Assembly (NCBI RefSeq): GCF_041260665.1
Contig: NZ_JBGCCT010000001.1
Span: 558,001-622,000 of the forward strand
Source: Catenulispora sp. GP43
Lineage (GTDB): Bacteria > Actinomycetota > Actinomycetes > Streptomycetales > Catenulisporaceae
Length of the DNA stretch: 64,000 bases
Direction: 5' to 3'
Part shown: positions 44,186 to 54,845 of the stretch, one piece after another
Layout of the letters: the number at the start of each line of letters is the position of its first letter
Position numbering within the stretch: the stretch's first letter is position 1
Position numbers and translations under genes: made by a program
The notes under the pieces: generated by a model
The model's input: only the letters and a program-made list of their open reading frames with translations
Database searches by the model: none
What the model was told of the DNA's origin: nothing

Positions 44186-45145
44186 ATGAACGCCATGAAT
44201 CACGAGCAGGAATACGACGTCGTCATCGTCGGCGGCGGCGCGGCCGGTCTGTCCGCGGCCCTGATGCTCGGCCGCGCGCGCCGCAGCGTCCTCGTCGTCG
44301 ACGCCCGCGCCCCGCGCAACGCCAAGGCCGGCCACATGCACGGCTATCTGTCGCGGGACGGCATGCCGCCGATGGAGTTGCTGGAACACGGACGCGACGA
44401 GGTGCTGTCCTACGGCGGCGTGATCGTGACCGACTACGCGGAGAAGGCCGAGCCGACCGAGGACGGTTTCCGCGTCACCCTGGCCAGCGGCTGCGTCGCC
44501 ACCGGCCGCCAGCTGCTCGTCGCCACCGGCCTGACCGACGTCCTGCCGGAGATCCCGGGCATGGCCGAGCTGTGGGCGCGGGACGTGCACGTCTGCCCGT
44601 ACTGCCACGGCTGGGAAGTCCAGGACGGCCCGCTCGCGACGGTCGCGACCGGCCCCTTCTCGACGCACCACACCCTGCTGCTGCGCCAGTGGACCGAGGA
44701 CCTGGTCTACGTCCTCAACGGCCACCCGCTGGAGGACGCCGACCGCGCCAAGCTCACCGCGCGCGGAATCCGCATCGAGGAACGGCCGCTACAGCGCCTG
44801 GTCGAGAAGGACGGCCGCCTGAGCGCCCTGGAGCTGGCGGACGGCACACTCCTGGCGCGCGAAGCCGTGTTCCTGGTCCCGAAGCTCGAGGCCAACAGCA
44901 CCCTGCTGGACACCCTCGGCTGCGAGAAGGACCCGGAGACCGGCTGGATCAAGGCCGGCGTAGGCGGACGCACCTCGGTCCCCGGCGTGTGGGTCGCGGG
45001 CAACGTCGCCGACCCCGCCAACGGCGTCATCGCGGCCGCCGGTGCCGCCACCCTGACCGCCGCGCAGATCAACACCGCCCTGGTGGAGGCGGACGTCGAG
45101 GCCGCCGTCCGGGCGTCCGCGGAATCCCACCCCGATGTGCTTTGA
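44186..45145 (+). CDS. Thioredoxin-reductase-like FAD oxidoreductase with CPYC motif
   Basis: The 319-residue flavoprotein has the N-terminal FAD motif VIVGGGAAGLSAALMLGR (residues 14-31) and a second nucleotide region. HVCPYCHGWE places a dithiol pair C137/C140 where low-molecular-weight thioredoxin reductases have their redox cysteines. GVWVAGNVADPANGVIAAAGAATLTA is the C-terminal FAD element. The ATG at 44186 follows GGAGGTGA at good spacing. The partner substrate is unknown. The divergent XRE-cupin gene suggests regulated expression. Confidence 0.9.
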   Translation: MNAMNHEQEYDVVIVGGGAAGLSAALMLGRARRSVLVVDARAPRNAKAGHMHGYLSRDGMPPMELLEHGRDEVLSYGGVIVTDYAEKAEPTEDGFRVTLASGCVATGRQLLVATGLTDVLPEIPGMAELWARDVHVCPYCHGWEVQDGPLATVATGPFSTHHTLLLRQWTEDLVYVLNGHPLEDADRAKLTARGIRIEERPLQRLVEKDGRLSALELADGTLLAREAVFLVPKLEANSTLLDTLGCEKDPETGWIKAGVGGRTSVPGVWVAGNVADPANGVIAAAGAATLTAAQINTALVEADVEAAVRASAESHPDVL

Positions 45146-45431
45146 TGACGTCGTGATCCTCATCGACCCGCCGACCTGGCCCGGCCACGGCCGGTTGTGG
45201 TCGCACCTGGTGAGCGACGCCTCGTTCGACGAGCTCCACGCCTTCGCGGAGCAGCTGGGAGTACCGCCGCGCGGGTTCGAGCGCGACCACTACGACCTGC
45301 CGTCGCACCTGTACGAGCAGGCGGTCGCGGCCGGCGCCACGCCGGTCCGCTCGCGCGAGCTGCTCCAGCGGCTGACGGCGGCGGGGCTGCGGCGGCCGAA
45401 GCATCCGCGGGGTTCGCGCAGCGGCGGCTAG
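45135..45431 (+). CDS. DUF4031 domain protein
   Basis: Small soluble protein with the family core DPPTWPGHGRLWSHLVSDASFDELHAFAEQLG and RDHYDLPSHLYEQAVAAGATPV, DUF4031, function unknown. The ATG 45135 overlaps the flavoprotein gene by 11 bp; GTG 45153 (MILIDPPTW) is a rival start that fits the family N-terminus well. Neither has a strong ribosome site. Translational coupling to the flavoprotein is likely with the first option. Confidence 0.85.
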   Translation: MCFDDVVILIDPPTWPGHGRLWSHLVSDASFDELHAFAEQLGVPPRGFERDHYDLPSHLYEQAVAAGATPVRSRELLQRLTAAGLRRPKHPRGSRSGG

Positions 45432-45462
45432 TTCGCAGGCGCGAGCAAGCCCGGACATGCCG

Positions 45463-45493
45463 GACCCGGCGCCCCTGGCGGAAGCGCCGGGTC
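45463..45493. terminator. Terminator between DUF4031 and the secreted-protein gene
   Basis: GACCCGGCGC (45463-45472) pairs perfectly with GCGCCGGGTC (45484-45493) around an 11-nt loop, between convergent genes. Confidence 0.75.
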
Positions 45494-45541
45494 AGAACCC
45501 TGCGATCCTACGGCTCCGCAGGACCTCCGAATACCGAAAGC

Positions 45542-47812
45542 TCAGCCGACGGTGTAGGGATCCGTGACGGTCTGCGCGATCGTGCCGCCGACGGCGTCCT
45601 TCGCCGTGACGCGCAGCGTCAGCGAGGTGCCCGCCGCCGGGTTCGGCCACAGCGCCACGTAGTGCCCGAACGCGCCGATGGTCGGCACGTCCCGCCAGGT
45701 CGTCCCGCCGTCGGTGGAGATCGAGGCCTGGGCCTCGGTCACCGCCGCGTGCGGGCCGTGGTCGCCGTAGGACTCGTGGCCGATGTCCAGGTTCAGGACC
45801 TGGACCGGGAGCTGCGAGGTGTTCAGGACCGACAGGCCGGCCAGCTGGTAGGTGATGGTCAGGACGGGGAGGATCTGGCACGGCGCGGTGGGCTGGCCGG
45901 CGGCCTGGGCCGCGGTGCAGGAGTTGCCCGCCGGCAGGGCTGCGGCCGGATCGGCTTTGCCCGTATAGGGGAACGAGACGTCCGTGTGCGTCTTCGTGGA
46001 CTGAGTCGCGCCGGCCATCGTGCGGTCGGTGTCGATGACGGCGCGCACGGTCGCGGGCCCGGCCGGCGCGCTGGCCAGCACGAGGCCGAACCACGGCGGG
46101 GCCGGCGGGTTGGACGTGATCGGCTGCCCGTTCCAGAAGTAGGAATCAGTCTCCGCACCCATGGCGTCGCCGGAGGTGTCCAGGTTGCTGTCGCCGGCCC
46201 CGCTCAGGTTGACGTTCAGCCCGCCGGCGCCGCTGCACACCCCGCAGGAATCCTCCGGGTCCGCCATGGGGTGCCGTCGCACACCGGGCGCCATCGGGCC
46301 CTGGTTCCAGACATGCGGGACCGTCTTGCCGACCGGGAAGGCGACCGGGTCGGAGCTCAGGACCGGCCCGTCGACGGACTGCCCCGGGGTGTAGGACGAC
46401 GGCCCGACCAGGCCCCGGTACCACGAGCCCGGGGTGTAGTAGGTGGTCACGGTGCTGCCGTTGGGGAAGACACCGCCGATCATGAGGCCGACGGCCGAGT
46501 CCCGCGGCCCGGCGGACAGCCGCCGGGTCTGGGTGCCGTACTCGGGTTCGCCGGCCAGGGTGTCGGTGCCCTTGCCGAGGTCGGCGTCGTGGGCCGCGTA
46601 GGTCTGGTTCGCGTCGATGTGGTCCGCGGTGTAGTCCAGGACGTACTGATAGGCGGCGGCCGTGGAGTTCCAGTTGACGCCGTACTCCGAGCTCCCCACC
46701 ACCGCCTTGGGCGCCGGGCTCACATACAGCGGGGCGTTCGGGCCGTCCACCTGGAAGACGTAGGCCGGTGTCCCGGTGACCGGCGTGCGGACGACGGCGT
46801 CCATGTCCAGGTCCAGCGCGGCCGGCTGGTCGGTGCTGACGGCGACCTTCGACGCGGCGGTGCGCCCGTCGATGGTCAGGGTCGGGACGGTGCCGGTCGC
46901 CGGGACCTCGAAGTCCGGGATCGAGACCAGGCTGTCCTTGGTGTCATAGCCCTGCGAATCGACCTCGTAGAACGTCGCGTAGGCCGCGTAGTGCCCGGCC
47001 GGGACGGCGATCCGCGCGACGCCGTCCACGACCGTCGCCGAGCCCGCGAAGACCTGCGAGTTGTCGGTGTCGACCAGCAGGACCGGGAGGTTCGCCGGCT
47101 GGCCTTCCGCGTCGGTCGCGTCGATCTGCAGGATGTGCAGCGGGTAGAACGGCGTGACCGGCGCGGTGGTGCCGGCCAGCGCCATCGAGAGCAGGCCGCC
47201 GGGCAGGCCCGAGGCCCCGGCCGGCTTGCCCGCGGCCCGGTCGGCGGCGATCTGTCGGCGCAGCGCCGCGGCCAGCGCGCGGCCGGAGTCGGCGGTGAGG
47301 TAGCCGGTCGCGGTGGATCCGGTGGCGGTGGTCTGGGTCAGGCCGGTCAGCGTGACGCCGGCCGGGGCCTGGGGAGTGAACCCGGGCTGGTAGGTGAGCT
47401 GGACCGGGATCCGGGCCGCCGCAGAGTTCTGATCCACCTGGAGCGCGGCGAGTTTGGTCAGGTCGAACAGGGACATGTCCAGTTGGTGGCCGGCGTAGGG
47501 CACCGCCTCGGACGGGATCAGGAACCGGTCGCCGGCGGCGTTGCCGAAGCCGGTCAGGCCGGTGCCGGTGCCCCGGTCGAGCGGCGTGATGTGGCCCCGG
47601 GCGTCCAGGCTCACGCGGTCGCCGGTCGGCAGGGTCACGATCCCGGGCACGGTCGAGGATGTCGGCAGGGCCGAGGATGTCGGTGCGGCCGAGGTTGTCG
47701 ATGCGGTCGAAGCGCTCCGCGGCGCGGCGGCGACCGACGAGGTCACGGCCGTGGCGCCGAGTGACGCCGCCAGCGCCACGGCCGCCAGGGCCTTCGAACG
47801 GATGAGGCTCAT
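45542..47812 (-). CDS. Secreted protein resembling S8-peptidase propeptide regions, no peptidase core seen
   Basis: The 756-residue protein has a Sec-type signal peptide (SKALAAVALAASLGATAV, cleavage about residue 30) and a Ser/Thr-rich linker. The first folded part (GIVTLPTGDRVSLDARGHI, then FLIPSEAVPYAGHQLDMSLFDLTKL) resembles the N-terminal part of large actinobacterial S8 peptidases. I looked for the S8 triad contexts (DTGI, H-G-T, GTSMA) and saw none. The rest is beta-rich with a Cys-containing SCGVCSG. It ends VTDPYTVG. Function is unknown; an inhibitor or non-catalytic partner is conceivable. Confidence 0.72.
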   Translation of the reverse strand: MSLIRSKALAAVALAASLGATAVTSSVAAAPRSASTASTTSAAPTSSALPTSSTVPGIVTLPTGDRVSLDARGHITPLDRGTGTGLTGFGNAAGDRFLIPSEAVPYAGHQLDMSLFDLTKLAALQVDQNSAAARIPVQLTYQPGFTPQAPAGVTLTGLTQTTATGSTATGYLTADSGRALAAALRRQIAADRAAGKPAGASGLPGGLLSMALAGTTAPVTPFYPLHILQIDATDAEGQPANLPVLLVDTDNSQVFAGSATVVDGVARIAVPAGHYAAYATFYEVDSQGYDTKDSLVSIPDFEVPATGTVPTLTIDGRTAASKVAVSTDQPAALDLDMDAVVRTPVTGTPAYVFQVDGPNAPLYVSPAPKAVVGSSEYGVNWNSTAAAYQYVLDYTADHIDANQTYAAHDADLGKGTDTLAGEPEYGTQTRRLSAGPRDSAVGLMIGGVFPNGSTVTTYYTPGSWYRGLVGPSSYTPGQSVDGPVLSSDPVAFPVGKTVPHVWNQGPMAPGVRRHPMADPEDSCGVCSGAGGLNVNLSGAGDSNLDTSGDAMGAETDSYFWNGQPITSNPPAPPWFGLVLASAPAGPATVRAVIDTDRTMAGATQSTKTHTDVSFPYTGKADPAAALPAGNSCTAAQAAGQPTAPCQILPVLTITYQLAGLSVLNTSQLPVQVLNLDIGHESYGDHGPHAAVTEAQASISTDGGTTWRDVPTIGAFGHYVALWPNPAAGTSLTLRVTAKDAVGGTIAQTVTDPYTVG

Positions 47813-47931
47813 GGAAGGCCAATCAACCGGCCCGCGTCGCCATTGTCAGCATTCTGTGATGACGGTAACCCGACACCCGCACCGGGCAACCGAACCCCGG
47901 GGCTCGCGCGTTCGCGTCGCGATGGACACGA

Positions 47932-48105
47932 AGGAAAGGGCGCCTGCTGGAGCTGATGCTCGCCGACTCGGGATCCACGCTGGCGCGCTCGCTGTATCTG
48001 AGCCGGCGCAGCGCCGAACGGCGTATCAGAGATCTGATGGCCTTCGCCGGGGCGCGGAGCCGGGTGCAGCTCGGATGGCGGGCGACGCGGTGGGGATCGC
48101 TTTAG
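47932..48105 (+). pseudogene. LuxR-type HTH remnant (no proper start)
   Basis: The frame ending at TAG 48103-48105 encodes RLLELMLADS, then LARSLYLSRRSAERRIRDLM and AGARSRVQLGWRATRWGSL, the C-terminal helix-turn-helix of a LuxR-like regulator family. No start codon with a ribosome site precedes the homologous part except an internal ATG at 47956, so the rest of the gene appears lost. The neighbouring gene on the left is the peptidase-less S8-like protein; such regulators often sit beside S8-type genes, an association from memory. It is too short to show in a normal gene screen. Confidence 0.6.
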
Positions 48106-48107
48106 GG

Positions 48108-48200
<93 letters not shown>

Positions 48201-48205
48201 TATAG

Positions 48206-51091
48206 TCAGCCGCTCCGCCCCAGCCGCCTCAGCACCCGCCGTCCCCGCCCAAGCTCCCGCCCGCGTTCCTTGCGCACCAGCTCGAAACTCGCCGCCGCCT
48301 CCTTCGCCTCGGCCTCCGCCCGCGCCGCCGCCGCGCGGTCGCCGGTCGCGCGCAGCGCCTTCGCCAGGTCGGCGAGGATCTCGGCCTCCTGCCACGGCTC
48401 CTCGTACCGCGCCGCGGTGGCCGCCGCCTCCCGATACAGCCGCACCGCTTCGGCCGTGCGGCCCTGCGCCATCCACACCGAGGCCTGCATCCAGCGCACG
48501 CGCATCAGGCCCCACGGGTCCTGGTAGCGCTCGGCCAGTGCGGCGGCGTCCTCCAGGTGCTGGTCGGCGACGTCCAGGCGGCCCTCCTCGCGGCGGGCCC
48601 AGGCCAGGACCCGCAGCGTGTAGCTCTCCCACAGGCCCAGGCCCAGCTGCTGGAACGTCTCCAGCACCGGCATCATCAGCTCCACCGCCTCCTCCACGCG
48701 CCCCTGCTCCAGGCGGAGCATCGCCAGGCGGCGGGCGACGACGGCGGTCCAGTAGCGGTAGCCGGAGTCGTTGAAGGTGTCGAAGGACTGCCACATCAGG
48801 GCCTCGGCCTCGACCGGGCGGTGCTGACGCAGGCGGAGCATGGCCAGATCGAAGACCGCCGAGGCACGCCAGTACCAATGGCCCAGTTCGGTCAGGGTGT
48901 CCACGGCCGAGGTCAGCTGCTGCTCGGCCTCGGCGAACTTGTAGCGGCGGTTCAGCAGGACGCCGAGATCCCGGCGGGCGCGCGCGGCCTCCGCCGGCTG
49001 GCGCACGTCCCCGTCCGCGCCCTGGTCCACCGCGTCGCCGTCGAACAGGGCCAGCGCCGCGCGGATCGCCTCCTCGGCGTCGGTGAAACGGCGCAGGCCC
49101 GCGTAGGCCTCGCACAGGTCGCGCAGGACGCGGGCCTCGGCGAGCTTGTTGCCCAGCACCCGGGACAGCTCCAGGGCCTGCTCCAGATCGTGGACGGCGG
49201 CGGCGAACTGGCCGGCGAAGTAGTGGCCGCGACCGATCCAGCGCAGGGTGTAGGCCTCGCCGGGGCGGTGGCCGATCTCGCGGCACAGCCGCAGCGCGAT
49301 CGTGAAGTGCTGCTCTGCCTCCTCGAAGCGGTCCTGGTAGTGGCGCAGCACGCCGTAGCCCTGCTGGATGATCGACTCGGCGCGCCGGTCGCCGCGGCGG
49401 GTGGCCGCGTCCAGGCCGTCGCGCAGCACGTCGTCCCAGCGGTTCCAGACGGTGTAGACGGTCTCCAGCACCCGGGCCAGGACCACCGAGAGCTCCCAGC
49501 ACAGGTCCCACAGCTCGTGCTCGTGCGCGCGCTCGACCATGCGCCCCAGCCGGCGGCAGTCGCCCAGCAGCCAGCGGGTCGGGCCGTACTCGGCGTAGCG
49601 GAGCAGGGCGGGGTCGTCGACGTGCCAGTGCTCGGCACTGGACGGCAGGGCGCCGCCGGCCCGGCCGTGGCGCGGGACGGTGGGGTCGGTGAGGTGCTCG
49701 GCGTATTCGGCCAGGGCGAGGAAGGCGCCGCCGAGCCGGGCCAGGGCCGCGCGCTGGTCCTCGGGGGCGTCCTCGTCGGCGAGGCGTTCTTCGGCGTACT
49801 CGCGCACGAGGGCGTGGAAGCGGTATTCGGTGCCGTTGGAAGCACCGCGCGCCGCACGCTCCAGAAGCTGCGACTCCACCAGGTCCTCCATGACCTCCAG
49901 GGCGTCGGCCACCGGGATGTCGAGCAGCGGCGCCGGGGCCCACTCGCGCAGGGATATGGAGGGGAACAGGGTCAGCAGCCGGAAGGCCCGGCGGCTGCGG
50001 GCACTGAGCTCGGCGTAGGAGACCTCGATGGCGTCGCGGACACGGACGTCCCCGGAGCGGAACTCGTCGAGGCTCAGCCGGCCGGCCAGCTCGGCCAGGG
50101 TGCGGTGGTTGTCGGCGGCCAGCCGCGCGGCCACCAGGCGCAGGGCCAGGGGCAGGCCGCCGCAGGCGCGGATGATCTGGCGGGCGGCGTCCGGCTCCTC
50201 CTCGACCCGGCGGGCCCCGACGTGGCGGACGAGCAGTTCGCGCAGGGAGTCGTCGTCGAGGCCGCCGACGGTGAAGGGGTCGGCCTCCAGCAGGCCCAGC
50301 GGACGCCGGCTGGTGATCACCGTCGCGCACCCGCGCACCCGCGCCAGCAGCGGACGCACCTGCGCGGCGGACTTGGCGTCGTCGAGCACGACCAGCACAC
50401 GACGGCCGACGAGGCGGTCGTGGTAGAGCCGCCGCCGCGCCTCCTCCTCCGGCGGCACCTCCCCGGCCCGCACCCCGAGCGCGGCCAGCAGCCGGCCGAG
50501 CGCGGTGGCCGGATCGGGGGCGTCCAGGCCGGTGGTCCGGCCGGCGCTGAGCGAGAGGTGCAGCACGCCGCCGGGATACTCGCTGCGCACCTCCTCGGCG
50601 AACTGCACCGCCAGTGAGGTCTTGCCGACGCCGCCCATGCCGTACAGCGCCAGCACCGGGGCGCCGCGCCCGTCGTTGGCGGTGCGCCGCAACATGCCGC
50701 GCAGTTGGTCGAGCTGCTGCCGCCGGCCCACGAACTGCTCGTCGGCCGGCGGCAGCTCCAGACTCAACGGCGCACTCGTGTGCATGACACGCGCATCCGG
50801 CCAACCAGAGCGCCGATCCTCCCGAGCCGCCCCCGAAGCCCCCTCGACGATCAGCCACTCGGTTCCGATCGCCAGGATCCCGGTGATCAGCGAGACCGCG
50901 ATCAGCGCCAGCGTCCAGATGACGAGGTTCCCGCGCGCCGAGACCTGCAGAATGATCGCGCCGGAGGTGACGATGGTGTTCCCGACGACCAGGATGAAGC
51001 GCCGCCGCTGCCCCGAGCTCAGGCGCACCAGCCGGCGCGGACGGTTGAGCCACCTCAGGATGCGGTGGCGTCCGCGCGGGGGTGGGGGCAT
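48206..51091 (-). CDS. Membrane-anchored NB-ARC/TPR STAND ATPase
   Basis: Large 961-residue STAND-type signalling ATPase. The N-terminus has a basic stretch and two adjacent membrane helices (FILVVGNTIVTSGAIILQV and LVIWTLALIAVSLITGILAI, about residues 32-78). An NB-ARC domain follows with Walker A GMGGVGKT (151-158), VLVVLDD (232-238, Walker B) and GGLPLAL (311-317). A winged-helix segment and about nine TPR-like repeats (roughly residues 490-930) complete it. It lacks the DNA-binding and BTAD domains of AfsR/SARP regulators, so the membrane helices take the effector place. Function is unknown. Confidence 0.88.
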   Translation of the reverse strand: MPPPPRGRHRILRWLNRPRRLVRLSSGQRRRFILVVGNTIVTSGAIILQVSARGNLVIWTLALIAVSLITGILAIGTEWLIVEGASGAAREDRRSGWPDARVMHTSAPLSLELPPADEQFVGRRQQLDQLRGMLRRTANDGRGAPVLALYGMGGVGKTSLAVQFAEEVRSEYPGGVLHLSLSAGRTTGLDAPDPATALGRLLAALGVRAGEVPPEEEARRRLYHDRLVGRRVLVVLDDAKSAAQVRPLLARVRGCATVITSRRPLGLLEADPFTVGGLDDDSLRELLVRHVGARRVEEEPDAARQIIRACGGLPLALRLVAARLAADNHRTLAELAGRLSLDEFRSGDVRVRDAIEVSYAELSARSRRAFRLLTLFPSISLREWAPAPLLDIPVADALEVMEDLVESQLLERAARGASNGTEYRFHALVREYAEERLADEDAPEDQRAALARLGGAFLALAEYAEHLTDPTVPRHGRAGGALPSSAEHWHVDDPALLRYAEYGPTRWLLGDCRRLGRMVERAHEHELWDLCWELSVVLARVLETVYTVWNRWDDVLRDGLDAATRRGDRRAESIIQQGYGVLRHYQDRFEEAEQHFTIALRLCREIGHRPGEAYTLRWIGRGHYFAGQFAAAVHDLEQALELSRVLGNKLAEARVLRDLCEAYAGLRRFTDAEEAIRAALALFDGDAVDQGADGDVRQPAEAARARRDLGVLLNRRYKFAEAEQQLTSAVDTLTELGHWYWRASAVFDLAMLRLRQHRPVEAEALMWQSFDTFNDSGYRYWTAVVARRLAMLRLEQGRVEEAVELMMPVLETFQQLGLGLWESYTLRVLAWARREEGRLDVADQHLEDAAALAERYQDPWGLMRVRWMQASVWMAQGRTAEAVRLYREAAATAARYEEPWQEAEILADLAKALRATGDRAAAARAEAEAKEAAASFELVRKERGRELGRGRRVLRRLGRSG

Positions 51092-51194
51092 GCGTTCCTC
51101 TCAGCTAAGGCGATCTCTTCAATTACGCCAGAGAGCTGAGATGGGGACAAGGGCAGGCCGGGAGCAGGAAACGGGCAACGGGGCAGCGAGTCGG

Positions 51195-51758
51195 TCAAAG
51201 CTCCCTGGGCCGCGGCGTCATCGGGGCGAAGTCGGTCAGGGTGAAGGAGAACGGCGCGGGGAGTTCGAGAGCGTCACCGAACGGGACGCGGACGTCGGCA
51301 CGGTAGTCCTCGGCTTCGACATCCGGGATGCTGAAAAGGACTGTCTCGCGGTTCTGGCGGTCGACCAGCAGAAAGAGAGGGATCCCCGCAGCGGCATACG
51401 CATGGCGCTTCTCGACCCGGTCCGAGGCTCTCATCGAAGAAGTGATCTCCACGAGCATGAGGATGCCCTCAGGGGTACCCCACGGCGGCTGTCCATCGAA
51501 GGTGTCCGGCTCGGTGATGGTCATGTCTGGGATGTAGTCGCCGAGCGGCGTCTCGATTCCGCGGTGTCCGGAGACCTCTACTTCGATGGCCGACTTCTTC
51601 ACAAGCTGGCTGTTCAGCTTTGCGAAGATCTGCTCGTGGGTACCGTGTGGCGGCGGGTTCACGACAATCTCTCCAGCGATGAGCTCGGCGCGGTACTCGG
51701 GGCCGAGCATGGCGTCGAAACGGTGGAACTCGCGCCGCGTCTCCGCTGAGATCGTCAT
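51195..51758 (-). CDS. Uma2 family (DUF820) endonuclease-like protein
   Basis: PD-(D/E)XK-fold protein of 187 residues. Visible motifs are ELIAGEIVVNPPPHGTHEQIF, the YIPDMTI aspartate, LMLVEITS with the catalytic glutamate, and KRHAYAAAGIPLFLLVDRQ. The nuclease activity of Uma2 proteins is mostly predicted. I chose ATG 51758 (MTISAETRREF) because AGGGAG lies 7 bp upstream; the frame extends to 51809. Such genes occur in many copies in actinobacteria and cyanobacteria. Confidence 0.88.
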   Translation of the reverse strand: MTISAETRREFHRFDAMLGPEYRAELIAGEIVVNPPPHGTHEQIFAKLNSQLVKKSAIEVEVSGHRGIETPLGDYIPDMTITEPDTFDGQPPWGTPEGILMLVEITSSMRASDRVEKRHAYAAAGIPLFLLVDRQNRETVLFSIPDVEAEDYRADVRVPFGDALELPAPFSFTLTDFAPMTPRPREL

Positions 51759-51969
51759 CAGTGGCTCCCTGGTGCCGCCATGGGCATCGGAGTGTCCCTT
51801 TGTCGTCACACTCCGAGCATAGACTCACACGTCAGCCCCGGCGCGAGGGAAGCGAACCGGAAAGTAGTCACCCAAAAGATTAAAAATCCGTTCGAAAACG
51901 CCGAAGACGGCCCCGGCCGAAGCCGGAACCGCCTGCGGTGAATACCGAACCAGAACCCTGAGCCGCGGC

Positions 51970-53754
<1,785 letters not shown>

Positions 53755-53756
53755 TT

Positions 53757-53783
53757 AGCACTCTCCCCCGGGGAGTGCAAGCC
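53757..53783 (-). promoter_or_regulatory. CIRCE operator (HrcA), copy 2
   Basis: TTAGCACTC and GAGTGCAAG flank a 9-nt spacer, nearly the exact CIRCE element. It sits 9 bp upstream (on the minus strand) of copy 1. Confidence 0.88.
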
Positions 53784-53798
53784 GGTCGGCAAGCTTCA

Positions 53799-53835
53799 GG
53801 GCCCGCCCCCGAATACCGCGGGAGCGGGCCCTGGA
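53799..53835 (-). terminator. Hairpin terminator after the cold-shock gene
   Basis: CAGGGCCCGC (53799-53808) pairs with GCGGGCCCTG (53826-53835), with inner CCCG/CGGG pairing extending the stem. It lies between the end of the cold-shock gene and the groEL promoter on the same strand. Confidence 0.7.
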
Positions 53836-53935
53836 TACTTCTCTCGTGCGGAGTCCTGCCGGTCGGGCGGCGGCGCAAGCCCGAAGGGTCGCGACCCGGG
53901 TGGTGGGAACCGGCGTGCCTGGCGGATGCCGATGG

Positions 53936-54139
53936 TCAGACGATGACCCGGACCATGTCCGCCTGCGGGCCCTTCTGGCCCTGCGAGATCTCGAACTCGA
54001 CCCGCTGGTTTTCCTCCAGGCTGCGGTAGCCGTCCATCTGGATCGCGCTGTAGTGGACGAAGACGTCCGACCCGCCGTCGACCGCGATGAACCCGTAGCC
54101 CTTCTCCGCGTTGAACCACTTGACGGTGCCCTGAGCCAT
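53936..54139 (-). CDS. Cold-shock protein, CspA type
   Basis: RNA chaperone of 67 residues, a typical single cold-shock domain: [20 protein letters not shown] with RNP1 KGYGFI, RNP2 VFVHYS and the C-terminal [13 protein letters not shown]. It has a long upstream gap that may act as a cold-responsive leader. It precedes groEL and follows the MoaD-like gene on the same strand, an order I recall as conserved in Streptomyces. Confidence 0.96.
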   Translation of the reverse strand: MAQGTVKWFNAEKGYGFIAVDGGSDVFVHYSAIQMDGYRSLEENQRVEFEISQGQKGPQADMVRVIV

Positions 54140-54492
54140 TCCGTACTCCCCTTGCTGCCGGCTCTAGACGGAGTGGGCTTACCCCCTGTTGGAAACCCCA
54201 CCCCATTTCCGGCCCGCACCCCGCGGGCCAGGGTCTGCGTTCGCCGCCGTACCACCCGCCGTACCAAGAGGGTTGAGCTGGAGGGATCTCGCCGAATCGT
54301 TCGACCGGCGCTGAGACTAGCCAATGTGACGCTCAGTACAACAGGCCTGAAGCTCAGAGAAAATTCAGAGGTTCGTAAGTGGTGGGCCGACAAATACGGA
54401 CCGATCCCCGCGTATCTTTCACCAGTGAACACGGTGAGTAGATAACGATACGGGAACCGATCCGCTTTCGGGCACGCCGAACCGCCGGTGCA
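54140..54492. other. 353-bp intergenic region, probable cold-shock leader/promoter
   Basis: No gene is seen in either strand with good codon bias. The sequence is less GC-rich than its surroundings, and a run of short inverted words (for example GAGCTGGAGGGATCTC near 54274) is present. It probably contains the promoter and 5' leader of the cold-shock gene and the 3' end of the MoaD-like transcript. Confidence 0.55.
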
Positions 54493-54768
54493 TCAGCCCC
54501 CTGCGACAGCGGGGATGATGGAGACGCTGCCGCCCTCCGGCACCGCCGTCCCCAGGCCCTCGGCGAATCGGACGTCGTCGTCGTTGACGTAGACGTTCAC
54601 GAAACGCCGCAGCTTGCCGTCGTCGTCCAGGACGCGCGCGCGGATCCCGCCGTGGTCGGCCTCCAGCTGGTCGATCACCTCTGCCAGGGTACCCCCTGCG
54701 ACCGACACCTCGGCCCGCCCGTCGGTGTAAGTACGCAGGATGGTGGGAATCCGTACGGTGATACTCAT
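54493..54768 (-). CDS. MoaD/ThiS-like sulfur carrier protein with GG tail
   Basis: Beta-grasp ubiquitin-like carrier of 91 residues. The core (MSITVRIPTILRTYT, VEGGTL-type turn as VAGGTLAEVIDQLE) and the C-terminal GSVSIIPAVAGG end in Gly-Gly, which E1-like enzymes adenylate and convert to a thiocarboxylate. It is 77 bp downstream of the threonine-synthase-like gene under a SAM riboswitch, so it may carry sulfur for that enzyme. No activating E1 or sulfurtransferase is in the window. Related carriers serve molybdopterin, thiamin, or cysteine synthesis. Confidence 0.88.
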   Translation of the reverse strand: MSITVRIPTILRTYTDGRAEVSVAGGTLAEVIDQLEADHGGIRARVLDDDGKLRRFVNVYVNDDDVRFAEGLGTAVPEGGSVSIIPAVAGG

Positions 54769-54845
54769 AGCGATGCTCCTTACTCGATCCCCTGTCGGGG
54801 TGTCATGCCGGTGAAGAATGCGCGAACAGATCTGCCCCGAACGTT

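Noticed and set aside
48206..51091. AfsR/SARP regulator
   Set aside because: No DNA-binding or BTAD domain precedes the NB-ARC; membrane helices are present instead.
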